From: Epiperipatus broadwayi
Lineage: Eukaryota; Onychophora; Udeonychophora; Euonychophora; Peripatidae
Reading direction: 5' to 3'
Assembly: GCA_028023455.1 (NCBI GenBank)
Contig: JAQFVV010012477.1
Location: 3,437,865-3,501,864, forward strand
DNA length: 64,000 nt
This document shows, one piece after another, positions 12,986 through 23,789 of this stretch (position 1 is its first letter; each line of letters starts with the position of its first letter). Under the pieces are notes generated by a model that was given only the letters and a program-made list of their open reading frames with translations, searched no databases and was not told the DNA's origin. Position numbers and translations under genes: made by a program.

Positions 12986-13904
12986 TTTATCTTTTCTACA
13001 TGTGTGTGGTCATGTGTATCAGTTGTATAAGATAGTATGGATGGTTGAAGGGTGCTTGAAAATCTGAGTTCAAATCCCCTATACTTACAATTAAAGCTCC
13101 CAGGTTTGTGAAGAGTGCCTGGTTTCAAATATTTACATACAATATAAATAAATATAATAATTATTTCATTAATTTTCTCATACATAAACTATTTATAGAG
13201 TTTAAAACAATTATTTCAATATTATAAACATCTATATTCATTTTGAAAAGTTTCAATCCTTATTAATTTTTCAATAAATTTTATAAATTATATTGTACTA
13301 ACAATACATAGGTCATAGGTTATTTATTGTTTATCCTTTCTTAAATTTATTAAAATACAATGCAATATAAATTCATAATAACTATATTGACATCATTTAC
13401 CAAATTAATTTTTAATATTTATATTGTCTACACAATATAAATAAGATACATTAAATAAATGATGGAATCAAAAATATTTTAGTTTATATTTTATATTCAT
13501 CCATCATACTTATCATGTACATTTCTTTTACAACCTTGATTTTTAATAATCTCATACAATAATTTGTCACAATATCTTTTTTTATAAGATTTGTTTATTT
13601 GATTTTCATATGTTAATTTATCATGCTTTAAGCTATCCTTACTTATGATTGAAAGAAAAGCTTTAGGTTCCTATCCATGTTACTAACATACAATGCTTAA
13701 ATTATAATTTTCTATCTAAGATATTATTTGGAATAAGAAACTAATTTAAAAATTTAATTGTAGGAATAGAGGTAATTAGCATTTAATCTTCAACAGTCAT
13801 TAAACAGGCAAAACTCTCCATACAGTAGTGCCACCCTGTGCCAACCAGAGTAATCAATGGATGCCAGAAAGCTTGTACATAAAACCCCCATCTAATGCCT
13901 ACTC

Positions 13905-13964
13905 ATCCAATATCTCCAGACTAGATTCTGGCTTGTGGCCTTCGTCAGTGAGCAGCCTTGGATC
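13905..13964 (-). ncRNA. HHR-2 hammerhead, degenerate inverted copy
   Basis: Minus strand: CTGACGA (13948-13942), GGC/GCC stem II, GAAT where GAAA is expected, CTAGTC. The outer stem I helix ATCCAA/TTGGAT is perfect. At least one core change and loss of A15.1 make it probably inactive. Confidence 0.55.
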
Positions 13965-14534
13965 TGAGAGCACTACACTTAGATCTTAGGATCTAATGCA
14001 ACTCTCCAGCCACCACCTTTTATCTCTACTTAACTACAAAACTATGAGAATAAAATTGAAAACACAATATTTTCAATCTAAGCTCAATAGCTTATATAGT
14101 CATAGGGGTCTGAACTCAGTTCTTCACCCATACAGTTTGGTATCTTTGGCTCTTTAACAATAATAGCCACCCCTATCCTATTAGGCAGGATTGGTTATTC
14201 TGGTTGGCACAGGGTGGCACTACTATATGAAGAGTTTTGCCTGTTTAATAACAGTTATTTGCTAGCATAAGAGATTGTGATCATGTGATGTTTAGTGGTT
14301 TAACACCAATCCTGCCTAATAGGATAGTGGTGGCTATGGTTGTCAAATATCCAAAGACACCAAAATGTATGGGTGCTAGACTGAGTTCAGACCCATATAA
14401 CTATATAAGCTATTGAGCTTAGATTGAAAATATTGTGTTTTCAATTTCATTCTCATAGTTTTGTAGCTAAGTAGATATAAAAGGTGGATGCTGGAGGGTT
14501 GCATTAGATCCTATATCTAGGTGCAGTGCTTTCA

Positions 14535-14594
14535 GATCCAAGGCTCCTCACTGATGAATGCCACAAGACAGAAACTAGTCTGGGATATTGAATG
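14535..14594 (+). ncRNA. HHR-2 hammerhead ribozyme candidate
   Basis: CTGATGA (14551-14557), a weak stem II, GAAA (14571-14574), a palindromic stem III ACT/AGT, and GTC as cleavage triplet (bond 14580/14581). The inner stem I pairs CTCA with TGGG (one G-U); the outer helix ATCCAA/TTGAAT has one mismatch, perfect in the inverted copy. Short self-complementary stem III is characteristic of animal retrozyme and PLE hammerheads. Confidence 0.6.
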
Positions 14595-15739
14595 AATAGG
14601 CACTAGATGGGGATTTTATGCACAAGTCTTCTGGCACCCATTGATTACTCTGGTTGGCACAGAGTGGCACTACTGTATGGAGAGTTTTGACTGTGTGCTA
14701 GCATAAGAGATGGTGATCATGTGATGTTTAGTAGTCTCAACAGTCATAACTTAGTTAATCATTATTCTTTCAATAATATTATCATTGGGGGCTTTTCTCT
14801 TCAGTACTTATAGAATGTGGTGATTATCTGTCCTAAAAGACCCTCACAACTTTTCTAATAAAACATGAGCATTTTTTAAATCTAACCCATCACACTTAAA
14901 ATTAGTACTTCAGGATGCATACTGCATTAGCCTCGCATTTAACTTATACAATATTCATTCATTAACTTTGATCATCAGTATACAGATTATATTTCAAATC
15001 CAAGTATTTAACATTTTATTCCCCAAACATTTATAAATCTTGGTCTATCAAAGATTATCTGTCAAAACAAAAATCATTTATTTATATGACAAATGTCATG
15101 TTATACTGTTAATGTTTTGCATTATTTGAGATAAATTTTCAATACAATGAAATATTTCTTATAGTATATCATGTACATCACTTATAATATTACACGTCTT
15201 ACACATTCATATTTTGTCCTAGAAATATAATTTTTTTTGATCCACAATTATTTGTTATATGCCATTAAACTATATTTTAGTAAATAAATATACTATGTAA
15301 CATATACCACCTTTTTTATCTAGGAACAATTACCTTTTTGCATATTAAAATATATAATAGAATTACCAAACTTACCAATTACCATTCTTTAGCTTTTTAT
15401 ACATCCATGATGTAATTTGTATAAAATGAATAAAAATAAACATATACCTCTAATTTTATTGTTTTAAAACCTACTATTATATTATAAAATTATATGGATA
15501 TTTAAAATATTAATAAACATATATATCACTTAATTATTTTCCTTATTATCATAGAAAGATGAATATTCTAAATATGTAAAAAAATTAGATTGAAAATTTT
15601 GTCAATTATTTTTTCTTCTAAACTCCGAAAGCTATCACCATGACCATGGTAATGAGTTTCAAATTATTTTCCTGTTGCCGTTTTCTCTCTATCCCCAACT
15701 TGCAAAATCATTGTTAAAAAATATAACTTATTAAAGAGG

Positions 15740-16760
15740 ATGAGCATATGGATCATGTAGTCAACTACATCAATTGGAGCATAAACGAATCAACTGGATT
15801 CATGCCCATTAGACTACACCTCAGTCAACCTATTTTTGTACTATTTAAGATGTACCAACATCCAGTGAAATGTACCACATTTAACACAGAAAGAGACATA
15901 ATAAAAGCATCAACAGTTGATAAGAAAGGCTGAACAAAAAAAACAAAAATACAAAAGGGAGTGCATTTAATTTCAAAATAGGAGATTCATCAAGATGCCC
16001 CATATGAGCAAGCCAATAAAATGGAAATACCAAAAATTCTATCAGCAGTATAAAGGACCATTTACCATTATAAAACAATCTGGTCCAAATGCCTTTTGGA
16101 TAGAAGTAAAGAGGGAATTGAAAAGAACATACAATGCTCATAGTTTAAAGCCTTATTTTGGTCAATTAAAATGACCACAGGATAGATACATTCAACTAAT
16201 GAACAAGAAAGCATAGACATGAATTTTAAGTATATCTAGAAAGGAAGGTGAGATAACATCAAAAAAATCAGGGTTAAGAATTTGTGATAAAAGTAGATCT
16301 GGGTCATTGCAAAAGAAATTACTGGGATGCTTGAGAGTCAACTGAGACTTAGGAGTTGATCCATGCAGAAAGATGGACACTCCACAACATTGATCCTTGA
16401 AGAAACCTAGTAAGCCTCAAAAAAGAGCAGGGTAAAGGTTAACAAACTTAATCATATGCCATCTACCATAGAGACTCATTACCCATTGATATCGAACCAT
16501 GCCACCACCATAATATATAAAAACCCATATATAAGTTTGACATCACTATAAGGCAAATGATAAAGCAAATTTTAAGGGAGTAGGAATGTAGTTGAAATAG
16601 TAAAAATTAGGATAAATAGGTTTTATAACCCATTTGAGAGTCAAGAAAGGTAAAATCTTAAGCAATCCAATGCTAAACTGGCATACATTCTAAGTAAGTG
16701 TTAAAATTTTAGTGGAACCACAAAATTTTAAACCTATAAGGATAGGGGTGTTGTAAGGGA
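15740..16760 (+). pseudogene. Gypsy-type (Ty3) Pol remnant: integrase C-terminus
   Basis: At 15748 the frame reads VNYINWSINESTGFMPIRL, like the gypsy integrase motif 'N.S.HESTG.SPF.L'. After frameshifts, about 16020-16170 reads KFYQQYKGPFTIIKQSGPNA then FWIEVKRELKRTYNAHSLKPYF, the chromatin-side integrase C-terminal region ending before a stop. Multiple stops follow to 16740. Upstream protease, RT and RNase H are missing. Confidence 0.7.
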
Positions 16761-16775
16761 TAGCTTACAACCTAA
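16738..16775 (+). other. Putative polypurine tract and start of a gypsy LTR
   Basis: A purine-rich run (AAGGATAGGGG) is followed at 16749 by TGTTGTAAGGGATAGCTTAC, which begins with TG and has a short inverted repeat (GTAAG/CTTAC). Position downstream of the integrase tail fits a 3' LTR start. No matching 5' LTR was found. Confidence 0.4.
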
Positions 16776-16779
16776 CTTG

Positions 16780-16918
16780 AAACAACCTATGAATACTCAT
16801 GTTACTAAAGTATGTTTTTATTTTTTTTATTTTTAAAAAAAAGTGAAAAGCAATTTAATTTAATTCTTGAGCTTTGTTAAAGTATAGATATATACTTCAT
16901 TTATATTTACTGTAGGGC

Positions 16919-16949
<31 letters not shown>

Positions 16950-19260
16950 GCACAATGTATTTTTTAAAAAAATAAAGTGTGAGAAACTTTTTTTTTATTA
17001 AACTAACAAATTCTCAATTTTTGAAATTAAACAAGGTTTAAACAGTAAAGAGAAATGTAGTACAAATATATATGTAAAATATCAGTACATTTTCTGCTTT
17101 TGTCTTGTATGTCACTATTCAAACAATACAATAATGTAGACTGAAATTGTCAAATAATGACTGCTAAGCAATGCACACGAGGATGAAATAATGTTAAAAA
17201 AATATACATATTTTTTGTATTTTAAAATGGTTTATCATGAATATAATCTGTTATAATAGTGAATAACTACTGCAATAAAAAAAGGTGCAAAGGTTAATAC
17301 AAATCAGCAGAGTATAAAAGTGAAAGTAAATTTGATTTTTTTTATTATTCTTTGCAATTATTTACATGCTAAAGAAAATCAATATCTTTAGAATGAAATT
17401 TTGAATGTTATAAATGGATGCTCTGTTCTAAAAGAATTTGCTTTCCTAGATATCATTATTGATATAAAACTGCTATATTTTCAAGAGAAACTAGTAAAAA
17501 AAAGAGAGAATGAATTCACACAGTTTAATAAAACTATAAAATTGTTCTAGCTTATAATAAAATAAAAAAAGAAGTAAAGCAACAATTTGATTAGAATACA
17601 GAAAAACATGTATATATAAAACTGATCGCTTTAGAAGCTTATATGTACATGATAAAGTAATACTCAATGTATACTGGCTAAAGTGTGATGTTGTGGGAAA
17701 GGACACCAGAAACCTAACCACTGAAATGTAATATCTTCTCTTGCCTATTCATAAATTATCAGATAGAAAAGTAGATTTTGTCCAGCATGAAATGCTTGAA
17801 CATGGATCAGCATAAAGACCAAGGAATGATCAATGCGGCCCTGTTCTCAGTATGTAACATATCAACGAATAATGGATATATTGTCAAGGAAAACTGTCTA
17901 CAAAGCATGAACTATAATACATGAAGAACATTATCAACTACGGAACTCTAATTAAGTTGATTTAATGAATTTTGACTAATATATATATATATATGTGTGT
18001 GTGTGAGTGTTTGATTTTGTAAATATTTCTGTATCTTGTTTTTTTATTGTTATTTTATTCATAACATTCAGAAACGTAGATGTTTATAATCTGGATTTTT
18101 GGAATAGTTAAATTTATGAGAAGACTGACGGAGTAGGGGAAGATGGTTAAGTTCAGTTAAATATTTTTTTTTTGGTAAATAAAATATAGGTTAACGCTAT
18201 AATTTTTTTTCTTAACAATTTGGCATTCAATCATCATCATCATCATAGTATTAAATGTGAGGTAAGATTTTTTTTCATTTCCATACATTATGTGCAACAG
18301 CTAAACTAAGACAGAATTTGTGATATCTTGTTATGTGTTAACTAACAATTGTTGACATTTTCTTTGTTATTCTGTATAAATGACTAAATTTTTTGTATGA
18401 ATGGTCTATTCTATGACAATCAATACTATATAGAGAGATTTTTAGAGAGGTGGATCCTCAAAAAGGTCAACCACTAATAACTGAATTTGAACCATGATGC
18501 CAAACTGAATATTGTAAAAGGGAATATCTAAATTAGATAGTCAATTCTATACATGCTAAATCAATTTTGCTTTCATGTTTTCTTTATTAAAACTTTATAT
18601 ATAAATAAGTGTTTTTAGAAATGAATTTCCGCCTAGGGAATTTTGGGTATGTCAACATGAATTTTTGAAATGTTAATTGGATGGAAATCCATTAGAGACA
18701 CCCTATCATTTTTTTTGTGTGTATATATGTTGGAAATTATTGAGATTTATTTATATGTTTATATATTTTTATTAAATGTTATTGAATTTATTAGTTTCAA
18801 CTTTGTCTCTATAGTTTATATAAACCAACTCCACATTCATTATTCAATTAGTAACTCTACATATATATATTACACATACATACCATTATAGGATCATCAT
18901 ATTGGAACAGATTTGTGTGAATAAATATCCTTGTTTATGACTTATATAGAGGTACAGTAGCTATCAGTCTGCATAAGTACATCCTTGTTAAGAGAATCAA
19001 GAGAAAATTTCTCCCTGGGTTTGAATTCTGGGGCATAATGGAGCCAAGAAGAGAGGTGAGGTGTGGATGAAGTAATCAAAATTGCACCTAAGTTTAATAA
19101 ATGAACCTTGAGCTAGTCTATTGGAAGTGGGTGCAATAATAGGTAAAATACTTCATCATGTTATATCTAGCATTCTACCTAAAGACCCAAAGTCTGACAG
19201 TAGTGAGATACATAATCCCCGCACTTCTCCGGATGCTGCTTTTCTCCATCTGTTACAATA
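16780..19260. other. AT-rich DNA without recognised genes
   Basis: Contains a (TA)n tract at about 16919-16950, another at 17981-17996 running into (GT)n, and a small open frame at 19121-19345 (MEVGAIIGKILHH...) that I do not recognise. The remainder shows nothing assignable. Confidence 0.5.
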
Positions 19261-19483
19261 TATTGTAATGAAAAGTATGTATAAAGAGAAAAACCTCATG
19301 GTGGTAACATTTGTAATGGAAATAGTGTGTATAAAAAAAAAGTAGTCCAAATCATTGGTTGGTTTAATCATTGATTACAATTACAATATTGCCTATCTAA
19401 CTAGCTATACATAAAATATGCCTAGATACCAAAGAGCAAGAACAAAAGACATTAAATGATTTATTTTCAGGGTTAACTTGATT

Positions 19484-19672
19484 ATAGATAGACAACTTCC
19501 ATATTTCTCCATTCTTTTTTATTTTATTCTATAAGTAATTTCATATAAATAAAGATACAATAAAAGACGAATAATCCCCAAGATGCATTTTATGCTGAAC
19601 AAGCACTCATCAGTTGGGCCACGTCATCATCTCTCATAATATATATCTTTATTACATGAAGATTATTTATAT
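19484..19672 (-). mobile_element. Short HHR-1 insertion in an LTR, 12-bp TSD
   Basis: GTTAACTTGATT is duplicated at 19472-19483 and 19673-19684; the partner LTR at about 26098 carries the uninterrupted site. The 189-bp insert contains one hammerhead on the minus strand roughly in its centre. It shows that even short, single-ribozyme pieces were inserted as discrete units. Confidence 0.75.
19566..19631 (-). ncRNA. Hammerhead HHR-1, core mutated
   Basis: Minus strand: CTGATGA (19613-19607), stem II GTGCT/AGCAT, AAAA in place of GAAA (19591-19588), palindromic stem III ATG/CAT, ATC site, stem I CCCAA/TTGGG perfect. Both positions of the C11.1-G12 CpG have changed (TA), so it should be inactive. 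Confidence 0.65.
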
Positions 19673-20790
19673 GTTAACTTGATTAGTGATTTAATTATTC
19701 ACCAAAATATAAATTAGAAAGAAAGAGAATTTTATTATATCCAACCTATATTTTCAGATGGGATTATATGTAAAACAATATAATGATTAGTGATGGCTTA
19801 GATAAATAATTATGAAATTGAATATTAGCAAAACACAAAATATTCATGTAAGTAATTCTAAGCCTGAAACATTATCTACTGACTTTTACACTGAAAAGAG
19901 AAAAATAAATAAATAAATAAATAAATTTTAAATAAATCACGAAGTCATTTCATATACAACAAATGGGATATATTTTATTTTAATTGTAGTTTGATTTTAT
20001 TTTCAACTAACAATAAATACATTAAACACATACAATATTTGTTTACCTTTTAAATTTTCATTTTAATTCAGTATTATTTAAATTAACAACATTTGCTAGC
20101 AATAGGAATTGATGGATGTTTGCATCTATATAAGAATCATTTATTATTTAAAACACAGAAAGATATAATAAAGGAAAAATAATGAAAATCATAATAGCTT
20201 CTTAAAGTAATAATTTATAATCATCGATACATTTCTCAAAGTTAGATAATTGAATTAAAAAAAAATATGATTTTTCCTTTCCTACTGTGTTGAGAATTTA
20301 TTTGCTTCATTTTTGATTAAAACTATACTTCTCCTTTGGACTACAACTACAGATTCTTTAGATTTATTATTTATAACAGAGATTCTAGCATGGCCCCTAA
20401 ATTCAATATCTTCCTTTATATCTTCATTAATTCTGAGACCGATAAATATATAACTTTTAGTATATCAAACTTTTATAAATAAAATATAGAAATGACACCT
20501 ATCTCATATGTGAAGAAATATGTATATATAACCCAAACATAAAATATCTACAGCATGATCTACCTTTTTAAACATATCTAATGATTAAAGTGTGAAATAA
20601 ATTTTGAAGAGAAATATTAAGTAATGATAAAATTGTTAACACAAATATAATACATTATGTGTATATGGCAATCAATTAATTTCCAACCTACATTGTATAC
20701 GATAGATGTATATAGTGTGCGTGTACAATGCATTTAAATTAAAACAACAATTATTTTAATGATCAATACTATCTAATGTATAATAACTTG

Positions 20791-21612
20791 TTAATAAATT
20801 GAAATTTGAAATCAGTTTATTTATATATCGTACATATATAAGGCATAAGAATTAAAGGACAACATAAATTTTTTAATAAGTGATTTCTAGCATCTTTATT
20901 ATTAAAATTGATAAATTAAAGTTTTAAAACAATTTACTTATATTATGTACAAATATATATATTGCATGTGAATAAAAAAAATAGAAAATTTTAATACTCA
21001 ATGAAATTTAACATGTTGTTAATTATAAGATTGATTAAAACTTAAAATTAGTTTACATACATATAAATAATTAACTTTGAAAATCAATCATGCAAATAAA
21101 TAAAAATGATCAAATTTAGTTACGATTTAATCTTCTTTATCCCCCTTTTCATTTTAAAGTTCACTAACTATTTAATGCATTTTTGTACATTCTGACATGG
21201 GTTAAGATAACATGCAAATAGTTTAAAAATGCCAAACACATGAATTCATGATCTTTTTGGTTTTATAAACGATTGACTTATAGTTTTTTTTTTTCATTAT
21301 CTGAGTTAGGTTATGATGTATCAGTTAATATGATGGACCAATTCTGAATATGTAGCAAATGTTTATCTTGGCTTGTGGTATACAAATAGCTATCCATTCT
21401 GTTTATTTTCTACTCCAAATGTCTGCTCATCAATAATTTGCTTATTTTCACCAGATCTTGATCATGAAATAAGGCAAAATGGAGGGTTTGAACCCTGGAT
21501 CATAATTCATTTTTTAACCTGCCATTTTTAATGACTTATCAAGTCCAATAAATATTGTAGTTATGCAAAGAAAAATTATATAAAAGACAGTAACAAAGTT
21601 TGTTTTCTTTCC
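20791..21612. other. AT-rich DNA, possibly outer part of LTR A
   Basis: No open frame or structured repeat. A tRNA B-box-like GGTTTGAACCC occurs near 21486 but no tRNA fold could be drawn around it. Confidence 0.4.
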
Positions 21613-21616
21613 TTAA

Positions 21617-22362
21617 CCTTTTAACCGCTAATTATATTATTGGTTGTATGAGGTAAAAATCAAATCTTTTAATTGGCCAACTCACAAACTGAAGACAAAG
21701 CCTATTGTTAAAACATATTCGCCTATAATATTAAATTCAACTCAGATACGTTTATAAAAAGTATATTACTAATTTTTCAGGTTATGAAGAGAACGAAAGT
21801 TCTTTCAAAAATAAATTGCTATTTATTTATTCTAAAATATTCAATTTCGGCAACATAAAAGCTATAATATAAACAAAAAGGTCGACTTTTATGTTATAGA
21901 AAAGTAAATATTTCTTTTAAATATTTCTTTAATATTTTTACTAAAATCTTCAATATTTTTCGAAAATAATTTTGTTTTTTTAGTATATTTTTTAAAAAAC
22001 TAGTTTAATTTCTGAAATTATATATTTTTAATACTTAAAATTGAATTCGAAATGAAAATCTCAGCGTTTTTCTTTATTTTCTTTGATCAGGTGGTTTCTT
22101 TGTTCTTTCCAGCCAATCAGAATGTCTTTTTCGGCTGAGAGCTCACTAACAACCAATTACAACCGATGTTCTTTCTTTGTTTAGGTTTAAATGCGTTTTT
22201 TTTTATTTTTTACTTGTAAAATAAATCGGAAGAGAGCACGATCTTACAGAACTTTTAAAAACCTATTCAAAACCTATCAAACGAATTTTTTAGCATAAGA
22301 ACTGGCAGAGTTAGAGTGACATCAGATGTCTACGAGGAGCCTCGTAGGAGGCGGGAAAAGGG
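21617..22362. mobile_element. Second non-autonomous piggyBac-like element, TTAA target
   Basis: TTAA flanks both ends (21613-21616, 22363-22366). Termini are CCTTTTAACCGC at the left and, read inward, CCCTTTTCCCGCC at the right. Next to the right end lies a subterminal palindrome, CTACGAGGAGCCTCGTAG (22331-22348); piggyBac elements commonly have subterminal inverted repeats. 746 bp, no transposase frame. It inserted within the region between the element A LTR core and its internal region. Confidence 0.75.
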
Positions 22363-22366
22363 TTAA

Positions 22367-23205
22367 TTGTGATTGTCAATCCTTGTTGCTATAGTATTTT
22401 TTACGTTTATTGTTTAACTCAGTCTTTCACATGCTGCTCATATCAATATTTTTATTACAACAATTGTTGTTTTTTAAATATTAAAATAAAAAAAATAACA
22501 TAAAAATTAGCTTTACAGTTTACAAAAACAAAATGGATAAATAGACGACAAATAATACAATTACATCGCAAGCAACTTCTAAAATAAATATACGATCTAA
22601 GCACATTTAGTAATTGTATATGCCAATATTTTACTCAATGATATTACAAAAAGGCAAGTACTTTAAACACAAAGCAATATCTTGGTAAAATCTATATACA
22701 CATACATACATATTTTTTATATAACCACTGCCATTTAAATCTCATAATCATAAATAAATGCTTATACCAAAAAAAAAAAAAAAATTGAAACAAATAATGA
22801 TAATAACTAAAAACAACAACAATATGTATATATTAAGCATTAAATCACCCCACATGGTTAAGAAATCCAGTACCACCCTCTGTGAACTAATATTATATAT
22901 ACATAAACTCCCATATCAAAACCAAATGAAAGATTGCTTTTTAAACAATAATGACATTTTGATGGAAAGGGTGGATCTTTCCAATCTCAACATCTTCTTG
23001 CTAAAAAAAAACGTATATAAGCAATTACATATGACAATGGTAACAATTATACATCTTCCCCTCAATTGTTTATGGGTGGGCTTCCCCACTTAAATGAACC
23101 TATTTCAACAATTAAAATATGGTAATAAATAAATAAAAGTTCTAAAACTTATACGTATACAAAGCACATAATTCTAAACACCTGTATTTCCCCCCCAAAA
23201 ATATA
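22367..23205. other. AT-rich DNA, no recognised feature
   Basis: The open frame 22758-23093 begins in a poly-A tract and shows nothing recognisable. A C-run at 23191-23197 may be the complement of a degraded polypurine tract of element A. Confidence 0.4.
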
Positions 23206-23206
23206 C

Positions 23207-23211
23207 ACCCA

Positions 23212-23285
<74 letters not shown>
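23207..23285. repeat. (CA)n(TA)n compound microsatellite
   Basis: About 22 CA units followed by about 14 TA units. Confidence 0.97.
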
Positions 23286-23288
<3 letters not shown>

Positions 23289-23409
23289 CTTGTACTTATG
23301 ATATAACAATATTTAATCATGGTTGGTACCAAGAACTTCTACTTTTTCCAATAGTATCAAAATAAAATATTCTAGAATATAAAATAGATATAGAAAGCCA
23401 AAGTACTGT

Positions 23410-23690
23410 TGATTATTCACAAGACACTGGTTGAAGGCTTATAGCATTATGTATTCCATTCAGACCATCATGTGTTCGAATCATATAAGCATTTAACTCC
23501 ACATTTTTTTCAATTCTGTATGGCTCTTCATAAAGATTAAAAAATTTCTTAAATTGGTGTGCCTGTGGATGACTACTATCAGGGGTATGAACTAACATCA
23601 AATATAGGCACTAACTCATCATTCAATAATTTGATTTTTGGTTCATATTCATTAATCCATTTTACTAAATCAAAACTATCTCAACCAGTA
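23410..23690 (-). pseudogene. Integrase C-terminal remnant inside element A
   Basis: Minus strand frame 23601-23413 reads SHPQAHQFKKFFNLYEEPY then RIEKNVELNAYMIRTHDGLN and NAISLQPV, the FKKFFNL.EGPY.I / NAY / H..SL.P pattern at the C-terminus of gypsy-group integrases. Upstream on the same strand, DSFDLVKWINEYEPKIKLL continues the relic. It lies between the Gag-like remnant and the 3' LTR, as integrase does in a gypsy element, so element A appears to be an internally deleted gypsy-type element. Confidence 0.55.
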
Positions 23691-23789
23691 AGAAATAACA
23701 ATAACAAAATGTCATAACTAGAGCAACTCAAAAAACAAGATTTTACAAATGTTATAAAACCACCTTCCAATAACACAGAATTTGAGGTG

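Larger units (their letters stand above)
12350..13134 (+). mobile_element. HHR-1 hammerhead element, 5'-inverted, 13-bp TSD
   Basis: ACATACAATATAA is present at 12337-12349 and 13135-13147. The 785-bp insert consists of an inverted partial unit (hammerhead on the minus strand) joined to a direct unit ending GTGCCTGGTTTCAAATATTT. Tips are inverted repeats around AACTCAGATTTTCAAGC / GCTTGAAAATCTGAGTT. The paralogous R1 copy at about 30.8 kb has no insert, giving a natural empty site. The minus-strand open frames 12717-13185 are incidental. Confidence 0.8.
13801..14736 (+). mobile_element. HHR-2 hammerhead element, 5'-inverted, 11-bp TSD
   Basis: TCAACAGTCAT flanks the insert (13790-13800, 14737-14747), and the R1 copy near 31.5 kb lacks it. 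The left 390 bp are inverted relative to the right 440 bp. Between them sits a direct repeat of the 3' end (TGGTTGGCACAG.GTGGCACTA ... GTGATCATGTGATGTTTAGT) at about 14195-14297 and 14649-14735, spaced about 454 bp. So it contains more than one unit length, in head-to-tail plus inverted order. No coding capacity. Sequence is unrelated to HHR-1 outside the ribozyme-like core. Confidence 0.75.
10880..15720. repeat. Old dispersed repeat R1, copy 1 (interrupted by two insertions)
   Basis: After removing the insertions at 12350-13134 and 13801-14736, this block is collinear with 29370-32480 on the same strand. Shared landmarks: GGTTTTAACATT, TCATTAGGAAAATCCCTATA, TGAATGACAA.AGGGATTTTATT, CATTATTCTTT and the closing CATGAC.ATGG. 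Divergence is substantial. It starts TGTAACC and copy 2 ends at a C-run, so it could be a solo LTR in minus orientation, but no internal region was identified. Confidence 0.55.
19264..20790 (-). repeat. LTR of element A (left copy, conserved core; outer limit uncertain)
   Basis: Begins TGTAATG and is collinear with 25882-27245 (shared AAAAGACATTAAATGATTTA, AGTGATTTAATTATTCACC, TTAAACACATACAATATTTG, GGACTAC...). In element orientation (minus strand) this is the 3' LTR. Homology to the LTRs of element B (35597, 45198) is visible at CCAACTAGCTATA and the following 150 bp. The right limit could be as far as about 23190, where a C-run like the B polypurine tract occurs. Confidence 0.6.

Noticed and set aside
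12717-13185. Minus-strand frames over the HHR-1 element
   Set aside because: Incidental frames; they are not conserved between copies and cross element boundaries.
19121-19345. Small protein gene (MEVGAIIGKILHH...)
   Set aside because: No recognisable domain; it runs into the LTR of element A and lacks supporting context.
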